DNA from: JBBDWJ01 sp963824095
GTDB taxonomy: Bacteria; Acidobacteriota; Terriglobia; Bryobacterales; UBA6623
Assembly (NCBI GenBank): GCA_963824095.1
Contig: CAWGNS010000007.1
Span: 62,001-126,000, forward strand
Reading direction: 5' to 3'
DNA length: 64,000 bases
The position numbers and the translations under genes were made by a program. Under the pieces are notes generated by a model. The model made no database searches, was not told the DNA's origin, and was given only the letters and a program-made list of their open reading frames with translations. Shown piece by piece: positions 24,663 through 35,265 of the stretch; position 1 is the first letter of the stretch, and the number at the start of each line of letters is the position of its first letter.

Positions 24663-26072
24663 TCAACCTTGTGGTTGAACGATCACGTCCAAGTACATCG
24701 TCGCCGTAGCCCCATCCGGCGCCGTCGATTCCACCTTCACCACGTAGCGGCCCGCCTTCGTGTAAGTGTGCTCAACGCGCCCGTATCCGTTCTTGGCATG
24801 CTTCACGGCGTTGCCGTCGCTATGAGTCACCCCGGTCGTGCCATCGCCGAAATCCCAATGCTCCTCCCCCGCGGGGATGGGCTTGTAGTTCATCAAAAAG
24901 CTGCGCGCCAAAAAGGTAATCGGCTCTCCGGCATGCAGATCGAGCGACGGATAGTAGGAAAGGTGCAGGCTCGGGTAAGGCGCCTCGGGATGGGCGGCGT
25001 CCACCACATCGACGATCGCCGAATCCTTGGCGATGTGTCCTTCGGCGTCGGTGATCGCGAGCAGCTCGGAATAGGTGCCGGGCTTCGTATAAGTGCGGCT
25101 GACGGTTTTCTCCGGCGGATCGGTTTGCGCCGTGAGCGCCCGCACGGTCAAGGTCACGCTCTCGCCCGTCTTCACCAGATGGTGCGGCCGCGCAATCGCC
25201 AGCAACGGCGTCGGAAACTCGGCCTGGTACGCCTGCAAGAGGAACGCAAACCCGTCGAGTGTCCCCCACTCGCCATTCGGATACTTCATGTAGGGCTCGA
25301 AGTGCAGGTGCGACCAGCCGCCGCTGCCGCCCTCCTTGCCCAGCAACCCAAGCCGCTGGCCCTGCTTCACGCGCTGCCCCAGTTGCAACGAAGGATCGAA
25401 AGAATGCAGGTGACTGTAGCGGTAATACCAACCGCGCTCATCCAACAGGTAAATCACATCGTAGCGAGGCTCGATCACCGGCGCGGTGTGCTCCTTCATC
25501 CGCGCATCGCCCAGCGAAACGATCAGCCCGTCGGTCGCCGCCACCACCGGCGTGAGCCCCTCGGCGCCGCCGATGTCGAGCCCGGTGTGATAGTAGATCT
25601 GCTTGCGCGTCGCGGTGTCGCCGCCATCGATGTAAGTCGGCTCGTTGCCCATCTGGGTGGCCGTCACGAACCACTTCTGCCGCGCCGGATACTGCCACGC
25701 CCCGGGCGGCAGCCACGACGCCCCGGCCGCCCAGACCCGAATCCGCGCGTCTTTCCGCAGCTTCCAAAAGTCCGACGTAGCGTTGGCCTTATAGCCCCCG
25801 GTCACCGGACAGTCCAACTGCACGCGGCCCACCGTGCGTGGAAGATGGTAGTTGCCGCACTCCAGGCGCACCGTCTCTCCATCCACCGCGAGCGTCGCCT
25901 CGGCGCGCCGGATCGCCCCGGCGATCGCGTCCTTCGTTTCCTCCACGCCTAGCAGCTTGATCTGCGCGCCGCGCGCCTCCACGGCGTCGCCGATCGCCAT
26001 GTCGTGCACTTCGAAAGGAATCTCGGCGGCGCATGCCGCTACGGCGATCAGAGCCAATACCAGCCGTTTCAT
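24663..26072 (-). CDS. secreted M23-like metallopeptidase with PKD domain
   Basis: A 469-residue exported protein (signal MKRLVLALIAVAACA). The LytM/M23 zinc motif is present: HTGLD (His162, Asp166) and HLH at 255-257 within WSHLHFEP, with SHLHS at 220-224 between. This predicts peptidoglycan cross-bridge or glycyl-type endopeptidase activity. A PKD domain (HWDFGDGTTG ... HTYTKAGRYVVKV) occupies about 375-465. A TCAACC-TTGT-GGTTGA hairpin spans the stop codon at 24663-24678 and may help termination. Confidence 0.88.
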   Translation of the reverse strand: MKRLVLALIAVAACAAEIPFEVHDMAIGDAVEARGAQIKLLGVEETKDAIAGAIRRAEATLAVDGETVRLECGNYHLPRTVGRVQLDCPVTGGYKANATSDFWKLRKDARIRVWAAGASWLPPGAWQYPARQKWFVTATQMGNEPTYIDGGDTATRKQIYYHTGLDIGGAEGLTPVVAATDGLIVSLGDARMKEHTAPVIEPRYDVIYLLDERGWYYRYSHLHSFDPSLQLGQRVKQGQRLGLLGKEGGSGGWSHLHFEPYMKYPNGEWGTLDGFAFLLQAYQAEFPTPLLAIARPHHLVKTGESVTLTVRALTAQTDPPEKTVSRTYTKPGTYSELLAITDAEGHIAKDSAIVDVVDAAHPEAPYPSLHLSYYPSLDLHAGEPITFLARSFLMNYKPIPAGEEHWDFGDGTTGVTHSDGNAVKHAKNGYGRVEHTYTKAGRYVVKVESTAPDGATATMYLDVIVQPQG

Positions 26073-26180
26073 CGAATCCCCCTGTTTTGGATCACGGAGC
26101 GGCGTTCCCTGCCCTGCCGCCCGCGGCGCAGCCGCGGTTTCGCGGATCGACCAGCGCCGCGCGGGAGAGAATGCCTCACC

Positions 26181-26822
26181 CTAGCGTTCTTGCGGTCCGT
26201 CCGGTTTGTCCCCGGCGCTCTTCCGCAAGACCCATGTCGTCATCGAGCGTTGATTTTGGACCACGGTCGTCTTTAGAGGTTCGGTCAGCTCGGCGCCCAA
26301 CCGTTCGGCAAGAGCGCCCAGCATGGCCTCGTCCACCAGATACCGCTCCGCGCCATCCGGCGACCTGTAGCGCCGCCCCTGGATCCGTACGAACTGGCTC
26401 TCCATGCCGATCGTGGACGCCAAGCGGCAGAAGAACAGCCCGCCGGGCTTCAGAACGCGCCAGGACCCCAGCAGCATCGCCTCGAACTGCGCGTCGTCGC
26501 CGGCAAGATGCAGCACCGTATTGCTGATGACCACATCCGCCCAGCCATCCTCGAACGACATCCGTTCGACCGGTTCGACGCGAAAGTTCGACGCCGGCAG
26601 CGTCGGCGCGAACATCCGCGCCAGGGAGCGGACGCGCTCCACCGACCGCGGGTCCGAGTCCGCGCCACACACTTCGTAGCCCTCCCGCAGAAGGTAAACC
26701 AGGTTTCGGCCGCTACCGCACCCCGCGTCCAGGATACGCATGCCGGGCGCGATGCGGCCCTTCAAGAGCTGGTCGAAAAGGTAGATATCGATCTGGCCGA
26801 ATTGCTCCTGGAGTGTGGGCAT
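26181..26822 (-). CDS. class I SAM-dependent methyltransferase
   Basis: About 213 residues. Motif I is ILDAGCGSGRNLVYLL (about residues 29-44), the acidic ribose-binding residue lies in VCGADSD, and motif IV is ADVVISNTVLHL. LKPGGLFFCRL is the post-motif strand. The C-terminal third includes a DGAERYLVDEAML segment. The target is not deducible; small-molecule methylation is likely. The ATG at 26822 directly precedes the conserved MPTLQEQFG start; an upstream in-frame start would add 18 unsupported residues. Confidence 0.88.
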   Translation of the reverse strand: MPTLQEQFGQIDIYLFDQLLKGRIAPGMRILDAGCGSGRNLVYLLREGYEVCGADSDPRSVERVRSLARMFAPTLPASNFRVEPVERMSFEDGWADVVISNTVLHLAGDDAQFEAMLLGSWRVLKPGGLFFCRLASTIGMESQFVRIQGRRYRSPDGAERYLVDEAMLGALAERLGAELTEPLKTTVVQNQRSMTTWVLRKSAGDKPDGPQER

Positions 26823-27061
26823 GGGTATTTCTCGCGGCGCAGTCAACACGTCGCGACTACCGAGGATACGGAGCAACCGTCCGCAGCGTCAACTGATACC
26901 GAACACGCACGGGCCAGGAACCTTCGCGTCCAACTCATCGAGCGGTGACAGCCGCAGAGCTGCATCGATGGACCCGCCTGATCGGGCCCCGGCGCGAGTA
27001 GCGGCGACCCGCACAATGTCACATTCGCGGATCGCCGCCTGCCCCTGCCTTTTCCCTCCCC

Positions 27062-30053
27062 CTACTGCGCCTGAACCGCGATATACGGCCCGGGCTCGGA
27101 GGAGCGCCCCTGAATCGTCACCACAACCGCGAGGTTGCCGACGGGCGCGTTGGCGGGAATTTTGACGACGAGTTGATAAAGCCCGGCGCAGCACGGCGCG
27201 GCGCCGATATAGTAAATATCCTCGCGGGGAACTTCGATGCCACCGATGGTCACCTGGAAGTCCGTGGTGCTGAGCGGGGCTTGGACTCCCGGCAGTTCGC
27301 CGGCCTCGAACGCCGGAGTGGTCGCGCCGAAGCCTGTCGCGTAGAGGCTGACGTATTCCCCGCGGGCGGCCGGAGTCGTCACCGCATTGGCGCCGAACAA
27401 CCCGGGAGCGCCGACCAGCATCACGCCGTCCTGATGAAACGCGGCGATCGGGTTCACGCCGTCCGCGTTGTTCACGAAATTGAAGAATGCGGGAGTCGCC
27501 GGCTGAATTCGGATATTCTCCGGCTCGCTGTACTGTTCGTTCGCCGTGCCGCATCCTCGAATCACGCGATAGGCGGCGTATCCGCTTGTGGCCTGGTGTG
27601 GGTTCTGGAAGTTGATCTGGCCAGGCAACACGGCAAACATCGGAGCGCGCACTCCGTTCACTTCGACGCAAGTGTCCGCCAGGCGCGTCGCTACGCGCCC
27701 CGCGCTATCCTGCTCTGCCGTCAGAGCCTGCGTTCCGGGCGGCGCAAATTCGCGTCCGTATACGGTCATGATCGCGTTCGCGCTTCCCTCCCGCAAAACG
27801 GGCGTGCCGTTGGCCTGCACCACACCCCGGCAGCCGATCGCCGGCTCGGCGACGTCGGTCAGCGGATCGATCTTGGTGATGAACACGTCCGAGTTCCCGC
27901 TGCTGGTGGCCGACTGGCCTTGGAAGGGATCGACCGTGATGTAGTTCTTCGAACGCGTCGCGCCCGTGATGTAGGCCTGGCAGTCGCCGTCGACGGCAAG
28001 CGCCGTGGCCTCGTCGATTCCGTCGCCGCCGCCGAACCCCAGCAGCGCCCACGCCGCCGATCCGTCCGTGCGGAGTTTCGCGAACACATTCGCATCGTTG
28101 GCGCGCGGACCGTCCCCTTGCGCACCCGCAATGGCGTTGACGGTCGCGATGGTGCTGAGCATGGTCGTGTCGCCGGTAACATAGGCGTGCCCAGCCGTGT
28201 CGACCGCGATGTCACGTAGCGTCTCGTTGTTCTGGCCTCCCACGAAAGTCGAATAGACCAGGGCGTCCCCGTTGGCGCTGAACTTGCTCACAAAGCCTTC
28301 GATGTTTCGAGGCTCTTCTTTCATCGCACCCATGGTGACGGGGAATGAGCCGTCCGTCGTGCTGGTCTCGCCCGTGACGTAGGCGTTGCCATAGACGTCA
28401 ACCGCTACGCCCAGCCCCTGATCGACATTGCTGCCACCCAGCAACGTGGCGTAGAAAACGGCGAGATCCGGAAGGATGCAGATCTGGATCAGGAAGGCAT
28501 CCCGAATCCCCCCGAAAGCCCTCTGGAATGCACCCGGAGTGGTCGGAAAGTCGCTCGCCAACGTCCAGCCCGTCACATAGACCATGCCGTGCTCGTCCAC
28601 CGCGATCGCTTCCGCCATATCGTCGTCTTCTCCGCCGCCGTAATAGGTAGCGAACAACAACGCGGAACCGCTTTGATTGAGCTTGACGACGAACGCTTCC
28701 GGACGCGGCCCGGCTTCTTGCGGCTGCACTGCGTTGACGACCGGGAACGTCGGTGACGTCGTGCGCCCGGCGACGTACGCAGACCCCTCGCTGTCGACTG
28801 CGATTCCCCGGCCCACTTCGTCTCCACCACTGCCGTCCCCAACGAAGGTGCTATAGATCAGCCGCGAGCCGTCGGGCGAAAGCTTGGCCACAAAGGCCGT
28901 GCTGCCGTCGGGCTCGGTATCGAACGCCCCGGGCGTCACCGGAAAATCGTTGCTGCGCGCGTCACCAGTCACATAGATGTTGCCCTGCGGATCGAGCGCA
29001 ACGCCGAAAGCGCCGTCGATTTGCCGGCCTCCCAGATAAGTTGCGAAGACGAGTTGATCCCCCGCTGGCGTTAGCTTAGCGACGAAGGCGTTCCGCACGG
29101 TCTCGCCATAGACGGTCTGCACGGCGCCGGCGGTTACCGGAAAGTCCGGCGCGCTGGTTTCGCCGACGACGTACATGAACCCCTGCTCGTCGACGGCGAT
29201 ATCGTACCCCGTGGCCGCCATGCTGCCATTGAGGTAGGTGGAGTAGGCAATGGTGGGATCGATGACCAGCGGCCGCGTGCGGTCGTAGTCGCCGACCTCG
29301 AATCCAACGACGTTCGGCGCCAACACGGTCCAACGACCGTCGACGATCGTCCGCCGGGGTTCCGTGCTTCCGTCTTCGGGCAATGACCCACCCGCTTGAG
29401 AGGCAACCGGCTTTTGCTGGATGACGCGGTCCACTCCGGGAGAGGACCATCAGCCGGCCGGCTCGGCCGTCCTTGAGTCCTGAGCGCCTCTCGAACGTGA
29501 GGCGAATCCGCGATGGCTCGCCGCCCGGGGCCACAACGAAATCGTATTCGACTTGCCGCTGGTTTCCGTAAAAGGAAAGATCGATACCGGGATAGATCTC
29601 GCTGTAGCGCACCTTCGCGTAGAGCGGAACGCCGCTGGTCCATTGTTCGGCCGAGCGGCCCTGAAAGTAGTGCAATCGGCCGGGCTGTTGGTCGACGCCC
29701 TCGACGCGGCACGATTCCGCATCGTCGCCGAAGCCCATGCGCAGCACGCGCGGCGCGCTGAACGCTGAGCCCGCGCCGCGATCCAAAGCGGCGTCAGCGC
29801 CCCCAGGCGTCGCGCCGGCGAGTCGTAACACGGCCGCGGAGCAAGTCAGATAGAGGATAGAATCGTCGCCGCTCGACGCATACAGCACGTCCCCGGCCAT
29901 CTGACCGTCATTCTTTTCAAAACTGAGCGGAAGGTTGAGGGAGTGTTTGAGTTCGGCCGCTTGCGCCTGCCAACAAAAGCAGCCAAGAAACGATGCGAGG
30001 GTGAGTTTCCAAAAAGCGCGAATCTGCGAAAAACGAATCACGTCGTCATGCAA
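27062..30053 (-). pseudogene. frameshifted SBBP-repeat propeller protein with C-terminal TIGR03437 domain
   Basis: A roughly 997-codon gene split over two frames. The upstream part starts at a TTG (30051-30053) nine bases after AGGAGG, encodes a signal peptide (FWKLTLASFLGCFCWQAQA) and the SBBP N-domain, and runs to GRLMVLSRSG near 29440. The rest continues in another frame from VDRVIQQKPVASQ, through VGFEVGDYDRTRPLVIDP, then about nine SBBP blades of the FVAKL..GS.L.YSTF type. It ends in a TIGR03437 domain (VEVNGVRAPMFAVLPGQINFQ, CCAGLYQLVVKIP). The shift lies between about 29425 and 29500. It could be a real mutation or a sequencing error; the downstream part shows no further damage. Confidence 0.8.
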
Positions 30054-30411
30054 CAAAAGCAACCTCCTATGGAGCGCGAGAGAAACGCCCGCCATGCCGC
30101 GATGGAGACTTTTTCTTCACTTGTCAGGCGCCTCGCCGTTAGAGGTTGTCATGGTACCGTACGCGGAACCACACCGCAACGTGCCGCCACCGTTAGCCGA
30201 ACGGTCTCCGCGGCCGAAGCGAAGAATCAATGCTTGATTGCGGTGACACCTTCATCCGGACCGGCAGATGATTTCTCCATCGCCGCCCCGGGGAGACGCG
30301 GCAACCGGGTTTTGGCCCGGTCCCCGGCCGACGTATGATTCATCCCGCATTCTGGGAAAGCCGCCGCTTCCGCGCTCGCGGACTCCTCTACAATGGCGGC
30401 CGGAGGACGTC
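30054..30411. other. divergent intergenic region, no gene seen
   Basis: 358 bases between the SBBP gene and the OmpA-like gene. It contains the AGGAGG site of the TTG start on the minus strand. No strong promoter or repeat was recognised; CTACAAT at 30389-30395 is a candidate -10 for the OmpA-like gene. Confidence 0.4.
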
Positions 30412-31398
30412 ATGAACGTTCGAATCAGTTCGGCACTGGGCCTGCTGGCGTTGGCTCTGTCATTCCACGGCCGCGCGGCCGATGTTCCGGGATCCCAAGA
30501 CCCCGCCGGCGTGAAACGCTATACCGGCAGCGAGATCATCGGCTATCACGCTCCCACATTTGAGGAATTTCTGCTGCCTCTCGGCCCGCCAACCGAATTG
30601 GCCCCGCCGGCCTATGCCAAGAGCATCCAGGTCGCGGGACTGCTCAGCCGCTACACCTACCTGGCGCCCGCCGGCCGCACGCCCGCCGAACTGTTCCGCA
30701 ACTACCAGCTCGAATACCAACGCCTCGGGCTCACGCCGCTCTATGAAAAGGACGCCGGCCAGAGGGGATGGTTCGGTCCGACCTTCAACCAGGCCGCGGA
30801 CGAAGATCAAATTGGGCAGATTCTCGCATACAACGAAGCCCAGGAGCGCGTTCTGGTCGCGAAATCGAAGAACGCCACGCCTACCTATTACTACGTCTTT
30901 GTGACCAGCTATCGGGACGGCGTGATCCCAGAACGGCTCCAGAATCTGGTGACGAAACAGAGCGCCCTGGCCGAATTGGTCGTCATCACGCCGCAGGCGG
31001 TGGAACAGAACATGACGCTACTCAACGCGGCCGATATGTCGAACGCCCTGGCGGACGCCGGCAAGGTCGCCTTGTATGGAATCAATTTCGATACGGACAA
31101 AGATACCCTGCGGCCCGATTCGGAACCCACGCTGAAAGAGATCGGGAAGCTGCTGGCGGATAACCCAACGTTGAACCTTCACGTGGTGGGGCACACCGAC
31201 AATCAAGGCAAGCCCGACTACAACCTGGATCTGAGCCGGCGCCGCGCGGCAACGGTGGAAAGCGCGCTGGTTACCCGCTACGGGATCGCGGCGAGCCGGC
31301 TGGACGCCTTCGGGTGCGGCCCCTACGCGCCGGCGGCGTCGAACGACAACGAACAGGGGCGGGCCCAAAACCGTCGCGTGGAACTGGTCAAGTGGTAG
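30412..31398 (+). CDS. OmpA-like outer-membrane/peptidoglycan-anchor protein
   Basis: A 328-residue exported protein (signal MNVRISSALGLLALALSFHGRA). Residues of about 25-200 form an unrecognised N-terminal domain. The C-terminal 110 residues are an OmpA domain: YGINFDTDKDTLRPDSEPTLKEI, LHVVGHTDNQGKPDYNLDLSRRRA, then NRRVELVKW. These bind diaminopimelate in peptidoglycan in characterised members. CGGAGGACGTC is a strong ribosome-binding site directly before the ATG. Confidence 0.92.
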   Translation: MNVRISSALGLLALALSFHGRAADVPGSQDPAGVKRYTGSEIIGYHAPTFEEFLLPLGPPTELAPPAYAKSIQVAGLLSRYTYLAPAGRTPAELFRNYQLEYQRLGLTPLYEKDAGQRGWFGPTFNQAADEDQIGQILAYNEAQERVLVAKSKNATPTYYYVFVTSYRDGVIPERLQNLVTKQSALAELVVITPQAVEQNMTLLNAADMSNALADAGKVALYGINFDTDKDTLRPDSEPTLKEIGKLLADNPTLNLHVVGHTDNQGKPDYNLDLSRRRAATVESALVTRYGIAASRLDAFGCGPYAPAASNDNEQGRAQNRRVELVKW

Positions 31399-31481
31399 CC
31401 ACCGCGCGGCGACGGCTCGACGCCCGTAGCCACGACGAAAGCGTACTCGATCCGCCGCCAACGATCCTTGCATCCGGCGGC

Positions 31482-32849
31482 CTAATCGTCCACTCGTTCT
31501 ATCGCCTCTGCCGTCGCGACTCCAGCGCCCATCGCCAGGGGCGCGGCCAGAGGTTTGCGCCAAAGTGGATAGGCCGCGGCTCCGGCGGCAATGATCGCGA
31601 AAGCCATCAGCGAAGGCCGTGGTTGGGTGAGCAAGGCGTTCCCGATGAACCACACCGACACGACGATGAAGGCCCACAACGTGAACGGATAGCCCCACAT
31701 CCGATAGGGCCGAGGCGCGTCGGGCATTTTGCGGCGCAGCACGAATACGGCCCCGACGCTCATCGTGTAGAACACCCACGCCGCCAGGATCGAGTACGAG
31801 TAGAGCGTATCGTAGGAGCCGGTCACAATCAGAACCGCGGTCCACAGGCCACCGAATACGATCGCGAACGCAGGCGTTTGAAACCGCGGATGGACGCGCC
31901 CGAAGCGCTGAAAAAACAAGCCGTCCTGGGCCTGCGCAAACGGCAGACGCGCCGCGGTCAGGATGCACCCATTGATCGCTCCGATGATGGATAGCAACAC
32001 CGCCAGCGACACGAACCCGGCGCCGATCGATCCCATGGTTCGCGTTGCCAGCGCCGCGCCGATCCGTTCGCTGGCGGCGATCTCGGGAATCGACAGGACC
32101 CTGAGGTAGGCCACATTGGTGAACAAGTACAGCGCCATGATCGCGGTCATTCCAAGCACCAGCGAGCGCAGCAGATTCCGGTGCGGCTCGCGTACCTCGC
32201 CCGCGACAAAGCTGACGTAGCTCCAGCCGTTATAGACCATCAGGCAAGCCACCATAGCGGCGCCGAAATGCGCGAAGGAAACCTCGGCAGGGGACGCGGC
32301 TGTCTCCGGCGAAACCGCGGCGGGCGGGCTCAGCAGCGCGGCGGCGATCAGCACCAGCAAGGCCGTGATTTTCAGGAGCGTGAACACCCGCTGCACCCAC
32401 GCGCCCTGTTTCACGCCGATGTAGTTGACCGCCGAAAGCACTGCGAGAACGCCCAGCGACGTTAGCTTCGCTCCGGTGGGCGTGAGCGTGACGAACTGCC
32501 CGAGGTAGAGGGAAAACGTGACGGTCAGCCAGGCGGTTCCGCCCGCCAGCACGGCCAGCATGAACGTCCAGCCGCAAACGAACGCGCAGAGCGGGCCATA
32601 GGCCTCGCGCAGATACACATACTGCCCGCCGGTAGCCGGCATCATCGCCCCCAGCTCCGCATAGGCGAGGGCGCCAAAAAACGAGAGCACGCCGGAAACC
32701 ACCCAGACCGCCAGGATCGCCGGGGCCGACGGCAGTTCCCGCGCAATCAGGTTCGGGAGCAGAAAAATGCCAGACCCGATCACAATCCCGATGACGATCG
32801 AGCTGGCGTCGAACACACCCAACTTGCGGGGCAATTCGTGGTGGGGCAA
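31482..32849 (-). CDS. APC family amino-acid permease (LAT-like)
   Basis: A 455-residue inner-membrane protein with about twelve hydrophobic segments. The first helix carries the APC signature IVIGIVIGSGIFLLPNLIA (about residues 18-36). GALAYAELGAMMPATGGQYVYLREAYGP (about 58-85) is the conserved helix 2-3 loop, and RLPFAQAQDGLFFQRFGRVHP is the helix 8 loop. Probable amino-acid exchanger or importer. The start is uncertain: a TTG at 32849 opens the frame without a clear ribosome-binding site, while the core begins at about residue 9. Confidence 0.9.
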   Translation of the reverse strand: MPHHELPRKLGVFDASSIVIGIVIGSGIFLLPNLIARELPSAPAILAVWVVSGVLSFFGALAYAELGAMMPATGGQYVYLREAYGPLCAFVCGWTFMLAVLAGGTAWLTVTFSLYLGQFVTLTPTGAKLTSLGVLAVLSAVNYIGVKQGAWVQRVFTLLKITALLVLIAAALLSPPAAVSPETAASPAEVSFAHFGAAMVACLMVYNGWSYVSFVAGEVREPHRNLLRSLVLGMTAIMALYLFTNVAYLRVLSIPEIAASERIGAALATRTMGSIGAGFVSLAVLLSIIGAINGCILTAARLPFAQAQDGLFFQRFGRVHPRFQTPAFAIVFGGLWTAVLIVTGSYDTLYSYSILAAWVFYTMSVGAVFVLRRKMPDAPRPYRMWGYPFTLWAFIVVSVWFIGNALLTQPRPSLMAFAIIAAGAAAYPLWRKPLAAPLAMGAGVATAEAIERVDD

Positions 32850-33725
32850 GGGGAAAACCGCAACAGCTAGGAACTAAATACAACGAGCCCGGCCAGACGG
32901 AGCAAGCCGCAAACCGTAGCGACTGCACCGGCCGACTCTCGCACGGCAACCGGCGCTCGAGTCCGCTTCCAACAGGAAAGATGACCCTACGCCACTCCCG
33001 CCTGGCGGCATCTCGTCAGCGACAGCGTAGCATACATTTCGAGACTTCTAGATATCGCCGGTTTCATCGCTGGTCACGGCCGAGACCGTAGTCCCCGGGC
33101 CAAAAACCGAGTCGAACCCGGGCCCTGCCAATCGCCGGGGAAACCGCCGCGAACAATACAACAATCGCCGGCAACCAAACAAAGCGGTTCGTCTGCATCA
33201 CCAAATCCGAATCTCTTAGTAAATCGCGCATTCACGGCCAAGAAAGTCCGCAAACAGCCAGGAGGTCGGCTCGCGAACGGCGTGGCGCGGGCCTCCGGCC
33301 GGCAGCGTCGACCTCCGGTCGACATCTGCCTCGTTCCCTGCCGCGTTTGGTTGTTTGCCGCGATGGCCGGCTTGCCAAACGCATCCACAAAGCCGTTCCA
33401 AAGCACGCCAACAGCCCTTTCGCAAGCGCCTGAGTCCACGGCCGCCCGCGTAACCCTACCGTTTCGATCCGCTACAGTTCCGCGGCGATATCACACCCAC
33501 CGAAAACTCGAAACGGATCTGGGGGAAAAGGGGAAAGGCAACAATAGGATCCTAGCCGTACCCGCAAAGCCAGCAGCTTGCGGAGCGCAAGCTCATGGAG
33601 TAACAACGGCGGAGGCGGGTCCTGTCCCCGATCCCCGCGGCCTTGAGTCGCTCGCCTGACCGGCCAACCCCGGTCGCGTCGTATACCCGGCGACGATTCC
33701 CACCGAATTGCCCCATAATGGCCGC
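32850..33725. other. 876-base gap without a convincing gene
   Basis: Between the permease and amidohydrolase genes, which are transcribed apart. It contains short palindromic words (GGCCTCCGGCC near 33291, TCGACCTCCGGTCGA near 33308) typical of intergenic debris here. A GTCCTGTCCCCGATCCCC word at 33619-33636 resembles repeat family II. Open frames on both strands show no recognisable protein sequence. Confidence 0.5.
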
Positions 33726-34976
33726 ATGACGAAAATCCGCCCGCTCGTCCTCTGCCTCCTCGCACTCACCTTATCCGCCGCCAGCGCCCAAACCACCGTG
33801 CTCCGCCCCGCGCGCGTGTTCGACGGCGAAACCCTGCACGAAGGCTGGGCCGTGCTCGTCAAAGGCGACCGCATCGACCGCGCGGGACCCGCCGCCGCCA
33901 TCGACGCCGCCGGCGCCAAGGTCATCGATCTGCCGGGCACGACCTTGCTGCCGGGCCTGGTCGAGGGGCATTCGCACATGATGCTCCACCCCTATAGCGA
34001 AACGCTCTGGAACGACCAGGTCGCCCACGAAGGGCTGGCGCTGCGCGTGGCGCGCGCCGTCAATCACCTCCGCGCCACCTTGCTCGCCGGCTTCACCACC
34101 ACGCGCGACCTCGGCACCGAAGGCGCCGGATACTCCGACGTCGAGCTGAAGCAAGCCATCGAGCAGGGCATCATTCCCGGGCCGCGCGTGCTGGCCGTCA
34201 CGCGCGCCATCGTCGCCACCGGAGCCTACGCGCCGAAAGGCTTCGCCCTCGAATGGCGCGTGCCGCAAGGCGCCGAGGAGGCCAGCGGCGATAGCGTCAT
34301 CCGCGTCGTGCGCGACCAGATCGGCCACGGCGCCGACTGGATCAAGCTTTACGGCGATTACCCTTGGAGCCCCCAGCCCGGCCCGCATCCAACCTTCTCG
34401 CAAAACGAGATGAACCTGGCGGTCTCGACCGCGCACGATGCCGGAGTGCCGGTCGCGGTCCACGCCATGTCGCCCGAAGGCATGCGCCGCGCCGTTCTCG
34501 CCGGCGCCGAAACCATCGAGCACGGCGACGAAGGCACCCCCGCCGTCTTCCGCCTGATGGCCGAGCACCACGTCGCCTACTGCCCCACGCTCGCCACCGG
34601 AGAAGCCTACGCCGAATACGCCGGCTGGAAGAAGGGCCAGCAGCCCCCGCCCCCCGACGTCGTCCACAAGAAGGAAGCCTTTCGAGCCGCGCTCGAAGCC
34701 GGCGTCACCATCCTCAGCGGCAGCGACGTCGGCGTATTCCCCCACGGCGAAAACGCCCGCGAGTTGGAAATCATGGTCGAATACGGCATGCCACCAACCG
34801 ACGCCCTCAAAGCCGCAACCTCGGTAGCCGGCCGCGTCCTGCACATGGACATCGGCCAGATAAAGCCAGGCATGCTCGCCGACCTGGTAGCGGTCGACGG
34901 CGATCCAACGCAACAGATCTCCGCCCTACGGCAAGTGCGATTTGTCATGAAAGGCGGCGTGATCTACAAGCAGTGA
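33726..34976 (+). CDS. secreted amidohydrolase (imidazolonepropionase-like)
   Basis: A 416-residue exported metal-dependent hydrolase (signal TKIRPLVLCLLALTLSAASA). Amidohydrolase landmarks in order: LLPGLVEGHSHMM (HxH metal pair), WIKLYGD (candidate carbamylated Lys), VAVHAMS, ETIEHGDE, and the metal Asp in ILSGSDVGVFPHG. The C-terminal IKPGMLADLVAVDGDP completes the composite beta-sandwich. Related enzymes cleave dipeptides, imides or lactams; substrate unknown. The ATG at 33726 starts the signal peptide directly. Confidence 0.9.
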   Translation: MTKIRPLVLCLLALTLSAASAQTTVLRPARVFDGETLHEGWAVLVKGDRIDRAGPAAAIDAAGAKVIDLPGTTLLPGLVEGHSHMMLHPYSETLWNDQVAHEGLALRVARAVNHLRATLLAGFTTTRDLGTEGAGYSDVELKQAIEQGIIPGPRVLAVTRAIVATGAYAPKGFALEWRVPQGAEEASGDSVIRVVRDQIGHGADWIKLYGDYPWSPQPGPHPTFSQNEMNLAVSTAHDAGVPVAVHAMSPEGMRRAVLAGAETIEHGDEGTPAVFRLMAEHHVAYCPTLATGEAYAEYAGWKKGQQPPPPDVVHKKEAFRAALEAGVTILSGSDVGVFPHGENARELEIMVEYGMPPTDALKAATSVAGRVLHMDIGQIKPGMLADLVAVDGDPTQQISALRQVRFVMKGGVIYKQ

Positions 34977-35084
34977 GCGCCGACACACTTGCCGAAGCCC
35001 CGACGGAAAGTACCCACAACCTCTCCGCACCCCTCGGCCCCCGCGACCTCTAATCCCTTTCATCTTCCAATACGGCTCCAACAA

Positions 35085-35116
35085 AAACCGCGACCCGCCA
35101 AAGCGGGCCGCGGTTT
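35085..35116 (+). terminator. strong hairpin after the amidohydrolase gene
   Basis: AAACCGCGACCCGC, loop CAAA, GCGGGCCGCGGTTT: a 14-base stem with one A/C mismatch, 108 bases after the stop codon. The stem ends in TTT. A half-site CGCGACCCGCCAAAGC also occurs near 5505, suggesting a recurring hairpin sequence. Confidence 0.65.
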
Positions 35117-35265
35117 GCGCGTAAAAGACTAGTTCAAGCCGCCTGCTCCTGTACTCTTTACCCGAGATGTTCCGTTTCCGCTCTGCCTTGAGAAACGCCC
35201 CAGGCAGATTTCGAGGTTCAGGCGGGTCATTGGGAGACTGGGCCGGTGCCGAGAAAATGGTGTGG

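Noticed and set aside
33095..33130. GGTTCGACTC-like word resembling a tRNA T-loop on the minus strand
   Set aside because: The flanking bases do not form a T-stem and no acceptor or anticodon arm can be drawn.
33074..33439. 121-codon minus-strand frame in the 876-base gap
   Set aside because: No ribosome-binding site, no domain, Arg/Gly-rich composition typical of chance frames in GC-rich intergenic DNA.
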